Assembly: GCF_021601625.1 (NCBI RefSeq) | Contig: NZ_BQHR01000012.1 | Span: 173,407-237,406 of the forward strand | From: Pseudomonas paraglycinae | Lineage (GTDB): Bacteria; Pseudomonadota; Gammaproteobacteria; Pseudomonadales; Pseudomonadaceae | Direction of reading: 5' to 3' | DNA: 64,000 nt | Shown here: positions 16,072-26,336 of the stretch, piece after piece | How positions within the stretch are numbered: position 1 is the first letter of the stretch | Layout: every line of letters starts with the position of its first letter | Made by a program: the position numbers and the translations under genes | Notes under the pieces: generated by a model | Seen by the model: the letters and a program-made list of their open reading frames with translations, nothing else | Told to the model about the DNA's origin: nothing | Database searches by the model: none

Positions 16072-17496
16072 ATGAACACTTCTATCAGTACCGCCTACAA
16101 CTACAAGGTGGTCCGCCAATTCGCCATTATGACGGTGGTGTGGGGCATCGTCGGCATGGGGCTCGGGGTTTTTCTCGCGGCTCAATTGGTCTGGCCCGAA
16201 CTCAACTTCAACCTGCCGTGGACCAGCTTCGGACGCCTGCGCCCGCTGCACACCAACGCGGTGATCTTCGCGTTCGGCGGCTGTGCCTTGTTCGCCAGTT
16301 CGTTCTACTCGGTGCAGCGCACCTGCCAGACCCAACTGTTTGCGCCGAAAGTCGCCGCGTTCTGCTTCTGGGGCTGGCAACTGGTGATCCTGCTGGCGGC
16401 CATCAGCCTGCCGCTGGGTTACACCAGTTCCAAGGAATATGCCGAGCTGGAATGGCCGATCGACATCCTGATCACCATCGTCTGGGTCGCCTACGCCATC
16501 GTGTTCTTCGGCACGATTATGCAGCGCAAGACCAAGCACATTTATGTGGGCAACTGGTTCTTCGGCGCGTTCATCATCACAGTGGCGATCCTGCACATCG
16601 TCAACAACCTTGAGTTGCCGGTGAGTTTCACCAAGTCCTACTCGGTGTACGCCGGTGCAACCGACGCGATGGTGCAATGGTGGTACGGCCACAACGCCGT
16701 AGGCTTTTTCCTCACCGCCGGTTTCCTCGGGATGATGTACTACTTCGTGCCGAAACAGGCCGAACGTCCGGTGTATTCGTATCGCCTGTCGATCGTGCAC
16801 TTCTGGGCGCTGATCACCCTGTACATCTGGGCCGGTCCGCACCACTTGCACTACACCGCGCTGCCGGACTGGGCGCAGTCGCTGGGCATGGTGATGTCGC
16901 TCGTACTGCTGGCCCCGAGCTGGGGCGGCATGATCAATGGCATGATGACCCTCTCGGGCGCCTGGCATAAGTTGCGCAGCGACCCGATCCTGCGCTTCCT
17001 GGTGGTGTCGCTGGCGTTCTACGGCATGTCGACCTTCGAAGGTCCGATGATGGCGATCAAGACTGTCAACGCCCTCTCCCACTACACCGACTGGACCATC
17101 GGCCACGTACACGCCGGCGCGCTCGGCTGGGTGGCGATGATTTCCATCGGCGCGCTGTACCACATGATCCCGAAAATCTTCGGCAAAGAGCAGATGCACA
17201 GTATCGGCCTGATCAATGCGCACTTCTGGCTCGCGACCATCGGCACCGTGCTCTACATCGCCTCGATGTGGGTCAACGGCATCGCCCAGGGCCTGATGTG
17301 GCGTGCAGTGAACGAGGACGGCACGCTGACCTACTCCTTCGTCGAAACCCTGGTGGCCAGCCACCCAGGCTTCGTCGTGCGGCTGATTGGCGGGGCGATC
17401 TTCCTCAGCGGCATGTTCCTGATGGCTTACAACACCTGGCGCACCGTGCGGGCCTCGCAGCCTGCTGACGTCGTTGCTGCCGCGCAGATGGCCTGA
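16072..17496 (+). CDS. ccoN: Cytochrome cbb3 oxidase subunit I, first copy
   Basis: A 474-residue heme-copper oxidase catalytic subunit with about 12 membrane spans, carrying heme b and the b3-CuB centre where oxygen is reduced. Conserved His stretches include [38 protein letters not shown] and [15 protein letters not shown]. It leads a complete ccoNOQP operon. By gene order relative to ccoG, this copy corresponds to the distal operon, which in P. aeruginosa is named ccoN2 (Cbb3-2). It differs from the second copy mainly at the N-terminus and C-terminus. No ANR box was found in the 86 bp upstream. Confidence 0.97.
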   Translation: MNTSISTAYNYKVVRQFAIMTVVWGIVGMGLGVFLAAQLVWPELNFNLPWTSFGRLRPLHTNAVIFAFGGCALFASSFYSVQRTCQTQLFAPKVAAFCFWGWQLVILLAAISLPLGYTSSKEYAELEWPIDILITIVWVAYAIVFFGTIMQRKTKHIYVGNWFFGAFIITVAILHIVNNLELPVSFTKSYSVYAGATDAMVQWWYGHNAVGFFLTAGFLGMMYYFVPKQAERPVYSYRLSIVHFWALITLYIWAGPHHLHYTALPDWAQSLGMVMSLVLLAPSWGGMINGMMTLSGAWHKLRSDPILRFLVVSLAFYGMSTFEGPMMAIKTVNALSHYTDWTIGHVHAGALGWVAMISIGALYHMIPKIFGKEQMHSIGLINAHFWLATIGTVLYIASMWVNGIAQGLMWRAVNEDGTLTYSFVETLVASHPGFVVRLIGGAIFLSGMFLMAYNTWRTVRASQPADVVAAAQMA

Positions 17497-17506
17497 GGAG
17501 TCCGCC

Positions 17507-18115
17507 ATGAAACACGAAACGATTGAAAAGAACGTCGGCCTGCTGATGCTGCTGATGGTGTTCGCCGTGAGCATCGGCGGCCTGACCCAGATCGTCCCGC
17601 TGTTCTTCCAGGACGTGACCAACAAACCGGTGGAAGGCATGAAGCCCTACACCGCGCTGCAACTGGAAGGCCGCGACATCTACATCCGTGAAGGCTGCGT
17701 CGGTTGCCACTCGCAGATGATCCGTCCGTTCCGCGCCGAAACCGAACGCTACGGGCACTACTCGGTGGCCGGTGAAAGCGTGTGGGATCACCCGTTCCTT
17801 TGGGGCTCCAAGCGTACCGGTCCGGATCTGGCCCGGGTTGGCGCGCGTTACTCGGATGACTGGCACCGCGCGCACTTGTACAACCCGCGCAACGTTGTAC
17901 CGGAATCGAAAATGCCGGCCTACCCATGGCTGGTCACCCAACCGGTCGACAGCAGCCACACCGAAACCAAGCTCAAGACCATGCGCACCCTCGGCGTGCC
18001 GTACACCGACGACGACATCAGCGGCGCGGTGGCCAGCCTCAAGGGCAAGACCGAAATGGACGCCCTCGTCTCCTACCTGCAAGTGCTCGGCACTGCGATC
18101 AAGAGCAAGAGGTGA
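17507..18115 (+). CDS. ccoO: Cytochrome cbb3 oxidase subunit II, first copy
   Basis: A 202-residue membrane-anchored monoheme cytochrome c. One N-terminal membrane helix (residues about 10-35) is followed by the heme site C64-V-G-C67-H68. It passes electrons to CcoN. The ATG at 17507 has GAGGAG 6-10 bases upstream and lies 10 bp after ccoN. Very similar to the copy at 21192. Confidence 0.97.
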   Translation: MKHETIEKNVGLLMLLMVFAVSIGGLTQIVPLFFQDVTNKPVEGMKPYTALQLEGRDIYIREGCVGCHSQMIRPFRAETERYGHYSVAGESVWDHPFLWGSKRTGPDLARVGARYSDDWHRAHLYNPRNVVPESKMPAYPWLVTQPVDSSHTETKLKTMRTLGVPYTDDDISGAVASLKGKTEMDALVSYLQVLGTAIKSKR

Positions 18116-18120
18116 TCGAG

Positions 18121-18318
18121 ATGGCCTTTGAAATGAGCGCGGGGCTGATTCGCGGCCTCGGCACGGTCGTGGTGTTCGTGGCCTTCGTCGGCCTGACCCT
18201 GTGGGTGTTCAACCGCAAGCGCACGCCGGAATTCGCCGAAGCACGCCTGCTGCCGTTTGCCGACGAGCCGCAACCCGACACTACCCAAGTTAATGAAACA
18301 AGGAGTACCCGGCCATGA
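18121..18318 (+). CDS. ccoQ: Cytochrome cbb3 oxidase subunit CcoQ, first copy
   Basis: A 65-residue protein with one membrane helix ([19 protein letters not shown]) and a charged C-terminal tail with LLPFADEP, as in other CcoQ proteins. It stabilises the CcoNO-CcoP complex in species where studied. It starts 5 bp after ccoO and overlaps ccoP by 4 bases (ATGA). Confidence 0.9.
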   Translation: MAFEMSAGLIRGLGTVVVFVAFVGLTLWVFNRKRTPEFAEARLLPFADEPQPDTTQVNETRSTRP

Positions 18319-19268
18319 CCACCTTCTGGAGTACGTGGATCTGCGTACTGACCATCGGCAGCCTGATCGGCCTGACCTGGCTGCTGGTCGGCACCCGTCG
18401 GGGCGAAACCAAAGGCAGCGTCGACCAGACCATGGGCCACAGCTTCGACGGCATCGAGGAGTACGACAACCCGCTGCCGCAGTGGTGGTTCATGCTGTTC
18501 GCCGGCACGCTGGTGTTTTCCGTGGGCTATCTGATCCTTTATCCGGGCCTGGGCAACTGGAAAGGCATCCTGCCCGGCTACGAGGACGGCTGGACCGGCG
18601 TCCACGAGTGGGAAAAGGAAATGAGCAAGGCTGACGCCAAGTTCGGGCCGATCTTCGCCAAATTCGCCGCGATGCCGGTGGAAGAAGTGGCGAAGGATCC
18701 GCAGGCGCTGAAAATGGGTGGCCGTCTGTTCGCCTCCAACTGCTCGGTGTGCCACGGCTCGGACGCCAAAGGCGCGTTCGGTTTCCCTAACCTCGCCGAC
18801 AAGGACTGGCGTTGGGGCGGCAGCGCCGAAACCATCAAGACCACCATCATGGGTGGCCGGATGGCAGCGATGCCGGCCTGGGGTGAAGCGCTGGGCGAGG
18901 CCGGGGTGAAAAACGTCGCGGCTTACGTGCGTCACGAACTGGCCGGCCTGCCACTGGCGGCGGACAACAAGGCCGACCTGCAAGCCGGGCAGCAAGCGTT
19001 CAGCACTATGTGCGTGGCTTGTCACGGGGCAAACGGCCAGGGCACCGAAGCCATGGGCGCGCCGAACCTGACGCACCCGGCCGGTTTCATCTACGGCACC
19101 AGCCTGACCCAACTCGAGCAGACCATTCGCCATGGCCGTCAAGGCCACATGCCAGCTCAGAACGAGCTGCTGGGCAACGATAAAGTGCAATTGCTTGCCG
19201 CTTATGTGTACAGCCTGAGCAATGGATTGAATACAGAAAAACTGATTACTGAGGACAATAAAAAGTAA
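18315..19268 (+). CDS. ccoP: Cytochrome cbb3 oxidase diheme subunit III, first copy
   Basis: A 317-residue diheme cytochrome c. Two membrane helices near residues 5-27 and 57-77 precede the heme sites C143-SV-C146-H147 and C233-VA-C236-H237. It takes electrons from soluble cytochromes. It lacks the 14-residue insertion ([14 protein letters not shown] region) that the second copy carries between membrane part and first heme domain. Confidence 0.97.
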   Translation: MTTFWSTWICVLTIGSLIGLTWLLVGTRRGETKGSVDQTMGHSFDGIEEYDNPLPQWWFMLFAGTLVFSVGYLILYPGLGNWKGILPGYEDGWTGVHEWEKEMSKADAKFGPIFAKFAAMPVEEVAKDPQALKMGGRLFASNCSVCHGSDAKGAFGFPNLADKDWRWGGSAETIKTTIMGGRMAAMPAWGEALGEAGVKNVAAYVRHELAGLPLAADNKADLQAGQQAFSTMCVACHGANGQGTEAMGAPNLTHPAGFIYGTSLTQLEQTIRHGRQGHMPAQNELLGNDKVQLLAAYVYSLSNGLNTEKLITEDNKK

Positions 19269-19749
19269 TCATTGCGTACAAGACTGCCGCACGTTTCCAG
19301 TGCGGCAGTTTCCAGCCCCTTTGCGACGCATTGTCGCACCCCTTCACCCCCTCTCCTTTCGGTTACCCGGATTCGGGTCTACGCTTGCTCGATGCGGACT
19401 GGCCCGTGCCGGTTCCAGGTCGACCCCGAGCGAGGCGTTGAACGAATCGGCTGACTGACATGGCCGCAAAGGCCGGTAGATACCGGCTGTCGTGCCGATT
19501 ACCGTCCGTCACCCGAACCGAGCGTTCGAACACACCCCGTTACATCCGACCGGGACCCCTCGCTTTTTTCGTCCGCTGCGACATTTTGCCCGAGGGCAAT
19601 TTTGTCCTTACGCGGCGCATGGAAAGGCCGCAGAATCAGCGTTGGAAAGCATTGACCCAGGTCATGGCGCGTTGCATTGACCCCCTGCTTTCTACATACT
19701 TGCGGCCGATTTTAATCCTAATAAAACACCCAAACCGTGGAACCTTAGA
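19269..19749. other. Intergenic region between the two cco operons
   Basis: 481 bp holding the first operon's terminator and the promoter region of the second. A degenerate dyad TTGACCCAGGTCAT at 19652-19665 resembles an ANR/FNR box (TTGAT-N4-ATCAA) with three mismatches. An AT-rich stretch near 19712-19726 (TTTTAATCCTAATAA) lies just before the gene. No open frame with a good ribosome site was seen. Confidence 0.5.
19283..19312 (+). terminator. Terminator of the first cco operon
   Basis: Perfect 10-bp stem ACTGCCGCAC/GTGCGGCAGT with a 7-base loop, followed by TTTCC, 15 bp after the ccoP stop. Confidence 0.8.
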
Positions 19750-21192
19750 ATGAGCACAGCAATCAGTCCGACTGCTTATAACTATAAGGTAGTCCGCCAG
19801 TTCGCCATCATGACGGTGGTCTGGGGGATCCTTGGCATGGGGCTCGGTGTCTTCATCGCCTCGCAACTGGTCTGGCCGGAGTTGAATTTCGGTCTGCCGT
19901 GGACGAGCTTTGGACGCCTGCGCCCGTTGCACACAAACCTGGTGATTTTCGCCTTCGGTGGTTGTGCACTGTTTGCCACTTCCTACTATGTCGTGCAGCG
20001 AACCTGCCAGACGCGACTGATTTCCGACAGCCTCGCGGCCTTCACCTTCTGGGGATGGCAAGCGGTCATTGTCGGCGCGATCATTACCTTGCCGCTGGGT
20101 TACACCACCACCAAGGAATACGCGGAACTGGAATGGCCCCTCGCCATTCTGCTGGCCATTGTCTGGGTCACCTACGGTCTGGTGTTCTTCGGCACCATCA
20201 CCAAGCGCAAGACCAAGCACATCTATGTCGGTAACTGGTTCTACGGTGCGTTCATCGTGGTGACCGCGATGCTGCACATCGTCAACCACATGTCGCTGCC
20301 GGTCAGCCTGTTCAAGTCCTACTCGGCCTACTCGGGCGCCACCGACGCGATGATCCAGTGGTGGTACGGCCACAACGCCGTGGGCTTCTTCCTCACCACC
20401 GGCTTCCTGGGGATGATGTACTACTTCGTGCCGAAACAGGCCGAGCGTCCGATCTACTCGTATCGTCTGTCGATCGTGCACTTCTGGGCACTGATCACCC
20501 TGTACATCTGGGCCGGCCCGCACCACCTGCACTACACCGCACTGCCGGATTGGGCACAATCGCTGGGCATGGCAATGTCGATCATCCTGCTGGCGCCAAG
20601 CTGGGGCGGCATGATCAACGGCATGATGACCCTGTCGGGCGCCTGGCATAAGCTGCGCACCGACCCGATCCTTCGTTTCCTCGTGGTATCGCTGGCGTTC
20701 TACGGCATGTCGACCTTCGAAGGTCCGATGATGGCGATCAAGACCGTCAACTCGCTCTCGCACTACACCGACTGGACCATCGGCCACGTACACGCCGGCG
20801 CTCTCGGCTGGGTAGCGATGATCTCGATCGGCGCGATCTACCACATGATCCCGAAACTGTTCGGCCGCGCGCAGATGCACAGCACCGGCCTGATCAACGC
20901 GCACTTCTGGCTCGCGACCATCGGTACCGTGCTGTACATCGCTTCGATGTGGGTCAACGGCATCACTCAAGGTCTGATGTGGCGTGCAATCAACGATGAC
21001 GGCACCCTCACCTACTCGTTCGTCGAAGCGCTGCAGGCCAGCCACCCTGGCTTCATCGTCCGAGCTCTGGGCGGTGCGTTCTTCGCCAGCGGCATGCTGC
21101 TGATGGCTTACAACGTATGGCGCACCGTTCGCGCCTCGAACCCGGCTGAAGCCGAAGCCGCCGCCAAGATCGCCGTAGTTGGAGCTCACTGA
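19750..21192 (+). CDS. ccoN: Cytochrome cbb3 oxidase subunit I, second copy
   Basis: A 480-residue catalytic subunit, very close to the copy at 16072 and with all the same His motifs ([50 protein letters not shown]). By proximity to ccoG it corresponds to ccoN1 (Cbb3-1) of P. aeruginosa, the more constitutive enzyme there. Its stop overlaps the ccoO start by one base. Confidence 0.97.
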   Translation: MSTAISPTAYNYKVVRQFAIMTVVWGILGMGLGVFIASQLVWPELNFGLPWTSFGRLRPLHTNLVIFAFGGCALFATSYYVVQRTCQTRLISDSLAAFTFWGWQAVIVGAIITLPLGYTTTKEYAELEWPLAILLAIVWVTYGLVFFGTITKRKTKHIYVGNWFYGAFIVVTAMLHIVNHMSLPVSLFKSYSAYSGATDAMIQWWYGHNAVGFFLTTGFLGMMYYFVPKQAERPIYSYRLSIVHFWALITLYIWAGPHHLHYTALPDWAQSLGMAMSIILLAPSWGGMINGMMTLSGAWHKLRTDPILRFLVVSLAFYGMSTFEGPMMAIKTVNSLSHYTDWTIGHVHAGALGWVAMISIGAIYHMIPKLFGRAQMHSTGLINAHFWLATIGTVLYIASMWVNGITQGLMWRAINDDGTLTYSFVEALQASHPGFIVRALGGAFFASGMLLMAYNVWRTVRASNPAEAEAAAKIAVVGAH

Positions 21193-21800
21193 TGAAGCAT
21201 GAAGCTGTCGAGAAGAATATTGGCCTGCTGGCCTTCTTCATGGTCATCGCCGTCAGCGTCGGTGGCCTGACCCAAATCGTTCCGCTGTTCTTCCAGGATG
21301 TCACCAACAAGCCGGTCGAAGGCATGAAGCCGCGCACCGCCCTTGAACTGGAGGGCCGCGACGTTTACATCGCCAACGGCTGTGTCGGCTGCCACTCGCA
21401 GATGATCCGTCCGTTCCGTGCCGAAACCGAACGCTACGGCCACTACTCGGTCGCCGGTGAAAGCGTCTGGGATCACCCGTTCCTGTGGGGTTCCAAACGT
21501 ACCGGCCCAGACCTGGCCCGTGTCGGCGGTCGTTACTCCGATGACTGGCAGCGTGCGCACTTGTACAACCCGCGCAACGTCGTGCCTGAGTCGAAAATGC
21601 CGGCTTACCCGTTCCTCGTGGAAAACAAGCTCGACGGCAAAGACACGGCCAAGAAAATGGAAGTGTTGCGCACGCTCGGCGTCCCTTACACCGACGAAGA
21701 CATTGCCGGTGCAAAAGACGCTGTGAAGGGTAAAACCGAAATGGACGCGCTGGTGGCCTATCTGCAAGGCCTGGGCACCATCATCAAAAGCAAACGGTGA
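21192..21800 (+). CDS. ccoO: Cytochrome cbb3 oxidase subunit II, second copy
   Basis: A 202-residue monoheme membrane cytochrome; heme site C64-V-G-C67-H68 at the same position as in the first copy. The segments around the heme site ([20 protein letters not shown]) are the same in both proteins. Divergence is concentrated in the C-terminal region ([13 protein letters not shown] versus [13 protein letters not shown]). Confidence 0.97.
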   Translation: MKHEAVEKNIGLLAFFMVIAVSVGGLTQIVPLFFQDVTNKPVEGMKPRTALELEGRDVYIANGCVGCHSQMIRPFRAETERYGHYSVAGESVWDHPFLWGSKRTGPDLARVGGRYSDDWQRAHLYNPRNVVPESKMPAYPFLVENKLDGKDTAKKMEVLRTLGVPYTDEDIAGAKDAVKGKTEMDALVAYLQGLGTIIKSKR

Positions 21801-21805
21801 TTCTG

Positions 21806-21991
21806 ATGGATATCGGGATGATTCGAGGCCTGGGCACCGTTGTCGTGATGGTTGCCTTCATCGGCCTGGCGTTGTGGGTGTTCAGCCCCAAGCGCAAGTC
21901 GGAGTTTGAAGACGCGACCTTGCTGCCCTTCGCGGATGATCCCGAAGCCATCAAGCACGTCGAGCAAGCTTCTAGGAGTAACAAAGAATGA
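21806..21991 (+). CDS. ccoQ: Cytochrome cbb3 oxidase subunit CcoQ, second copy
   Basis: A 61-residue single-helix protein ([19 protein letters not shown]) ending in a charged tail with LLPFADDPE. It starts at ATG 21806, five bases after the ccoO stop, and overlaps ccoP by 4 bases. Confidence 0.9.
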   Translation: MDIGMIRGLGTVVVMVAFIGLALWVFSPKRKSEFEDATLLPFADDPEAIKHVEQASRSNKE

Positions 21992-22971
21992 CTACATTCT
22001 GGAGTCTGTACGTCACAGTCCTCAGTCTCGGTACGATCTTTTCCCTGACCTGGCTGTTGCTGTCGACCCGCAAGGGCCAGCGCAGCGAGCAGACCGACGA
22101 GACCGTGGGCCACTCCTTCGACGGGATCGAGGAGTACGACAACCCGCTGCCGAAATGGTGGTTCATGCTGTTCGTGGGCACCATCGTTTTCGCTCTGGGT
22201 TATCTGGTGCTGTACCCGGGCCTGGGTAACTGGAAAGGCCTGCTGCCGGGTTACAACTACCTCGATACCGAGAAGCAGACCGCGTTCGCCAACGGCCAGA
22301 CCGGCTGGACCGGCGTTCACGAGTGGGAAAAGGAAATGGCTCGCTCGGACGCCAAGTTCGGCCCAATCTTCGCCAAGTTCGCCGCCATGCCGATCGAAGA
22401 AGTGGCGAAGGATCCGCAAGCCCTGAAGATGGGTGGCCGTCTGTTCGCCTCCAACTGCTCGGTCTGCCACGGTTCCGACGCCAAGGGCGCTTATGGTTTC
22501 CCTAACCTGACCGACGCCGACTGGCGCTGGGGCGGCGAGCCGGAAACCATCAAGACCACCATCATGGGCGGTCGTCACGCGGTGATGCCGGCCTGGGCAG
22601 AAGTGATCGGCGAGCAAGGCGTGGCCGACGTGGCCGCGTTCGTGCTGACCAATCTGGATGGCCGCAAGCTGCCGGAAGGCACCAAGGCAGATCCGGCCAA
22701 CGGCCAGAAACTGTTCGCCGCCAACTGCGTGGCGTGCCACGGCCCGGCGGGTAAAGGTACGCCAGCGATGGGTGCACCTGACCTGACCCACCCGGCCGCG
22801 TTCATCTACGGTTCGAGCTTCGCGCAACTGCAGCAGACCATCCGTTACGGCCGTCAGGGCCAGATGCCTGCCCAGGAACAACTGCAAGGCAACGACAAGG
22901 TTCACCTGCTGGCGGCGTACGTTTACAGCCTGTCCCACGGTGAAAAACCAGCGGAAGCCGAGGCCCAGTAA
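21988..22971 (+). CDS. ccoP: Cytochrome cbb3 oxidase diheme subunit III, second copy
   Basis: A 327-residue diheme cytochrome c with heme sites C157-SV-C160-H161 and C247-VA-C250-H251. Compared with the first copy it carries an extra segment around residues 90-104 between the membrane anchor and the conserved [14 protein letters not shown] strong terminator follows at 22988. Confidence 0.97.
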   Translation: MTTFWSLYVTVLSLGTIFSLTWLLLSTRKGQRSEQTDETVGHSFDGIEEYDNPLPKWWFMLFVGTIVFALGYLVLYPGLGNWKGLLPGYNYLDTEKQTAFANGQTGWTGVHEWEKEMARSDAKFGPIFAKFAAMPIEEVAKDPQALKMGGRLFASNCSVCHGSDAKGAYGFPNLTDADWRWGGEPETIKTTIMGGRHAVMPAWAEVIGEQGVADVAAFVLTNLDGRKLPEGTKADPANGQKLFAANCVACHGPAGKGTPAMGAPDLTHPAAFIYGSSFAQLQQTIRYGRQGQMPAQEQLQGNDKVHLLAAYVYSLSHGEKPAEAEAQ

Positions 22972-22987
22972 GGCCAACGCTTGAAGC

Positions 22988-23027
22988 AAAAAACGGCCCC
23001 GCCCATGAGAGTTGGCGGGGCCGTTTT
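22988..23027 (+). terminator. Terminator of the second cco operon
   Basis: Stem AAAAACGGCCCCGCC/GGCGGGGCCGTTTT with a 10-base loop, ending in TTTTGTTT, 17 bp after the ccoP stop. Its symmetry lets it also terminate the leftward small gene ending at 23047. Confidence 0.9.
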
Positions 23028-23046
23028 GTTTCACCTCAGTGCTGAT

Positions 23047-23304
23047 TCAAAGAATGTTGCCTCCACCGAGACTGTCCAGGCCTGAGGGCTTGCGCTGCTT
23101 GCCAGCGTCATCAGGCCGGTTGCTGTTCGGGCCACCCGGCTGCTTCGTGCCCTCTCCATCTTCAGCCGACTCAATCGTTCCCAAAGCCGCTTGCAGGTAC
23201 GCGACGGCCAGGGAAGCCCCCGGAATGGCGCTATTGAGAATGACGTCCAATGCATCGATTTCTTTCTGAGTAATGCCGAGTGCCTTGATCTTGCTTTTGT
23301 TCAT
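23047..23304 (-). CDS. Small hypothetical protein, 85 residues
   Basis: Not recognised. The N-terminal half is helical and fairly hydrophobic (ALDVILNSAIPGASLAVAYLQAALG), the C-terminal half is rich in Gly, Pro, Asn and Ser and probably disordered (KQPGGPNSNRPDDAGKQ). The ATG at 23304 is chosen because AGGA lies 8 bases upstream; another ATG 9 bases earlier overlaps that ribosome site. It lies 68 bp after the secreted metallophosphatase gene on the same strand, so the two may form a unit inserted between the cbb3 operon and ccoG. Confidence 0.6.
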   Translation of the reverse strand: MNKSKIKALGITQKEIDALDVILNSAIPGASLAVAYLQAALGTIESAEDGEGTKQPGGPNSNRPDDAGKQRKPSGLDSLGGGNIL

Positions 23305-23372
23305 ACGTTTCATCCTTGAAAAGTGTCAGCTGTCCCGGGCAACGCCAATAAAAGCGATGCCCAGGCAATGAT

Positions 23373-24368
23373 TTACGGGCGACTGGCCCAGATGGATTTC
23401 ACCGGAACCGTGTGCACGAATCGCGGCTTTTGCCACTCATTGTTCTCGACCAGGTTGACGTGCATTTGCTTGCCATCCTCGGTGAAGCTCGCCGTCAGGT
23501 AGGTCTGTTGGGAAGTCCCGCCGCTGAGAAAAACCGGGACGTTACCCCACCATTTTCTGGAGCCTCCCCGCGTGTGGTAGTGGCCGGCAAAAATGGCCGT
23601 GACCTCATACTTTTCGATCATGTCCTGAAAACGCTGCCACTGCTGCGCATCGCCCTCCCAGTCATCGGGCTTGTGCATATTGATGATGATTGCGTAACCC
23701 TGAGCCCGCGCAACCCTCAAGTCTTTATCAAGCCAATCCAGGGACTGGCTGATTTTCATGTCGTGCAACGGATGTTTGAGTTGAACTTCGTAAGTAGGCT
23801 CATTGTTCAACTGAACAAGGTGCACCTGACCGATATTCTTCGAGTAGGCAAGACTGCCATCATACTGTTTGCCAAATCCGCCACCCGTCACACGCACATC
23901 AAAATCATCGACCTTGCCAGCATGATGTTCATGGTATTCGACGACGCTGTTTACGGCGCAGCGATTACCCAGACAATCATCGACGTTATTCTGATAGTCA
24001 TGATTCCCCAATCCATATAAATAATCACTGCCAAAGTATTTTTTCAGCGCGGACTTCATGTATGAAATCTGATAAGGATGACCGAAAGCCGTGATATCGC
24101 CGTTGATCATCAATGGCACTTCAGCCTGACCACCCATTTTGCTGCGAAACTCCACAATGCTCGCAAACTGGCTATCCACGAGCCATTTGGCGCGCTTTTC
24201 AAAATCCTCATCCGACTCTGCCTGGCCACTATCCGTTCTGTCCGTCCATGGGTACTGAGGATCCGATGCGAAAACCATATGCCGCGGCATCATTTCACTG
24301 GACAGCGCGAACGGTGCAAACAATACACACAGACACGCCACCAGCCTTGTTACTTCCTTGATAAACAT
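23373..24368 (-). CDS. Secreted metallophosphoesterase
   Basis: A 331-residue calcineurin-like phosphoesterase. Residues 1-20 form a signal peptide (VTRLVACLCVLFAPFALSSE). Metal-binding motifs are in order: ASDPQYPW, NGDITAFGH, GNHDY and GHYHTRGG. AAGGA lies 9 bases before the ATG at 24368. Location predicted periplasmic or extracellular. The substrate could be a phosphoester or nucleotide; nothing here decides it. Codon use and the upstream DNA are visibly richer in A/T than the flanking respiration genes, suggesting acquisition. Confidence 0.8.
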   Translation of the reverse strand: MFIKEVTRLVACLCVLFAPFALSSEMMPRHMVFASDPQYPWTDRTDSGQAESDEDFEKRAKWLVDSQFASIVEFRSKMGGQAEVPLMINGDITAFGHPYQISYMKSALKKYFGSDYLYGLGNHDYQNNVDDCLGNRCAVNSVVEYHEHHAGKVDDFDVRVTGGGFGKQYDGSLAYSKNIGQVHLVQLNNEPTYEVQLKHPLHDMKISQSLDWLDKDLRVARAQGYAIIINMHKPDDWEGDAQQWQRFQDMIEKYEVTAIFAGHYHTRGGSRKWWGNVPVFLSGGTSQQTYLTASFTEDGKQMHVNLVENNEWQKPRFVHTVPVKSIWASRP

Positions 24369-24906
24369 ACAGCTCAATCCTTGCTCATATAAATAATAGT
24401 TAAACTCATCTGCGAACAGCCGCAGACGCAAACTATTCGAGAACGATGTTTATTTCAAATACCCGACAACCAGCAATTGATTTCATATATTTCAAGCCCG
24501 AGCAAAACACTTCATGCAACAACTAATACCCACAACACACAGCCCAACTTAACTATTCAATCGACTCTATAAAAAGTTAAACCTTCCAGCGCTTTTCAGC
24601 TTGAGACTTGCAATAACTCCGCCGGATGCCCCTGAAGCAAACGGCATCCTGAGCCAAGGCTGCCCCCCAGGCGTGTTGGACGATTCGACTCGCCACCCGG
24701 AAAAAACCGTCCATACTCAACAAGTCAATTGATCTGCATCACGCTTTGTTACATTCGCTACACCATCCATGATTTTTCCCCAACGCGACCAAAGGTCGCA
24801 CCCGTTCGTCGGTATGACAGGCGTATCATTGGGCCACTGCAACACCCCTTTTTGACCCCGGCCGGCACGTATCGACCGAGGCATTTTTCCACTGCCGTGG
24901 GATGCA
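24369..24906. other. AT-rich intergenic region upstream of ccoG
   Basis: 538 bp separating the divergent metallophosphatase and ccoG genes. The left 230 bp are strikingly A/T-rich for this chromosome (runs such as CATATAAATAATAGTTAAAC). The right part returns to normal composition and holds the ANR box at 24729-24742. No gene with a ribosome site was seen. Confidence 0.6.
24729..24742 (+). promoter_or_regulatory. ANR/FNR box upstream of ccoGHIS
   Basis: TTGATCTGCATCAC matches TTGAT-N4-ATCAA at 9 of 10 positions. It lies 165 bp before ccoG, so a long untranslated leader or an additional promoter is implied. The ANR regulator gene is 7.8 kb downstream. Confidence 0.65.
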
Positions 24907-26325
24907 ATGATGAGCAACCAGATTCCGGTACACGACGTCACGCCCCCCAACAAGAACGCGAACAACAGCGTCGACCTTTACGCCTCTCGAGAAAAAATCT
25001 ACACCCGTGCTTTCACCGGCCTGTTCCGCAATCTGCGGATGATGGGCGGCGCGGCGCTGTTCCTGCTGTATTTCGGTACGGTGTGGTTGAACTGGGGCGG
25101 TCACCAGGCCGTGTGGTGGAACCTGCCGGAGCGCAAGTTCTTCATTTTCGGTGCCACCTTCTGGCCGCAGGATTTCATTCTGCTTTCCGGGCTGTTGATC
25201 ATTGCCGCCTTCGGTCTGTTCTTCATCACCGTGTATGCCGGCCGGGTCTGGTGTGGTTACACCTGTCCGCAAAGCGTATGGACGTGGATTTTCATGTGGT
25301 GCGAAAAGGTCACCGAAGGCGACCGCAACCAGCGCATCAAGCTCGACAAGGCGCCGATGAGCGCCAACAAGTTCCTGCGCAAATTCGCCAAGCACGCGCT
25401 GTGGTTGCTGATCGGTTTCGTCACCGGCATGACCTTCGTCGGCTACTTCTCGCCGATCCGCGAACTGGTCTTCGAATTCTTCACCGGGCAAGCCGATGGC
25501 TGGTCGTATTTCTGGGTCGGTTTCTTCACCCTCGCCACCTACGGCAACGCCGGCTGGCTGCGTGAGCAGGTGTGCATCTACATGTGTCCGTATGCGCGCT
25601 TCCAGAGCGTGATGTTCGACAAGGACACCCTGATCGTTTCCTACGACCCGCGTCGCGGCGAAAGCCGTGGCCCGCGCAAGAAAGGCGTCGACTACAAGGC
25701 CCAAGGCCTGGGCGACTGCATCGACTGCACCATGTGCGTTCAGGTCTGCCCGACCGGCATCGACATCCGCGACGGCCTGCAGATCGAATGCATCGGCTGC
25801 GCCGCGTGCATCGACGCCTGCGACAGCATCATGGACAAGATGGATTACCCGCGCGGGCTGATCAGCTACACCACCGAACACAACTTGTCCGGACAGAAAA
25901 CCCATAAACTGCGTCCACGCCTGATCGGTTATGCCGTGGTGCTGCTGGCGATGATCAGCCTGTTGGTGACGGCCTTCTTCATGCGTTCGCTGGTGGGTTT
26001 CGACGTCAGCAAGGACCGCGTGCTGTACCGTGAAAACGCTGAAGGCCGGATCGAAAACGTCTACAGCCTGAAAATCATGAACAAGGATCAGCGCGACCAC
26101 ACCTACGTGCTGGAAGCCGCCGGTTTGCCGGATCTGCGCCTGCAAGGCAAGCGCGAGATCAAGGTGCCGGCCGGGGAAATCTTCAGCATGCCAGTCGAGC
26201 TGTCGAGCGCGCCTGAACAATTGCCATCGAGCACCAACGAGGTGAAATTCATCCTCAAGGATGCCGATGACGACAGCGTCCACGTAGAAGCCAAGAGCCG
26301 GTTCATCGGCCCACAAAATCGTTGA
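24907..26325 (+). CDS. ccoG: Cytochrome oxidase assembly protein CcoG (RdxA/FixG)
   Basis: A 472-residue membrane ferredoxin-like protein. About five membrane segments; a CGYTCPQSVW motif near residue 117; two 4Fe-4S clusters from CIDCTMCVQVCP and CIGCAACIDACD; and a C-terminal periplasmic immunoglobulin-like domain. CcoG reduces Cu(II) to Cu(I) for cbb3 assembly in characterised systems. ATGATG start; the first is used. The operon continues with ccoH 11 bp later. Confidence 0.95.
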   Translation: MMSNQIPVHDVTPPNKNANNSVDLYASREKIYTRAFTGLFRNLRMMGGAALFLLYFGTVWLNWGGHQAVWWNLPERKFFIFGATFWPQDFILLSGLLIIAAFGLFFITVYAGRVWCGYTCPQSVWTWIFMWCEKVTEGDRNQRIKLDKAPMSANKFLRKFAKHALWLLIGFVTGMTFVGYFSPIRELVFEFFTGQADGWSYFWVGFFTLATYGNAGWLREQVCIYMCPYARFQSVMFDKDTLIVSYDPRRGESRGPRKKGVDYKAQGLGDCIDCTMCVQVCPTGIDIRDGLQIECIGCAACIDACDSIMDKMDYPRGLISYTTEHNLSGQKTHKLRPRLIGYAVVLLAMISLLVTAFFMRSLVGFDVSKDRVLYRENAEGRIENVYSLKIMNKDQRDHTYVLEAAGLPDLRLQGKREIKVPAGEIFSMPVELSSAPEQLPSSTNEVKFILKDADDDSVHVEAKSRFIGPQNR

Positions 26326-26336
26326 GAGAACTGAAC

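Noticed and set aside
19652-19665. ANR box for the second cco operon
   Set aside because: TTGACCCAGGTCAT has three mismatches to TTGAT-N4-ATCAA; kept only as a weak note in the intergenic entry.
24717-24965. An 82-codon reverse-strand gene upstream of ccoG
   Set aside because: It overlaps the ANR box and the ccoG start and lacks a ribosome site.
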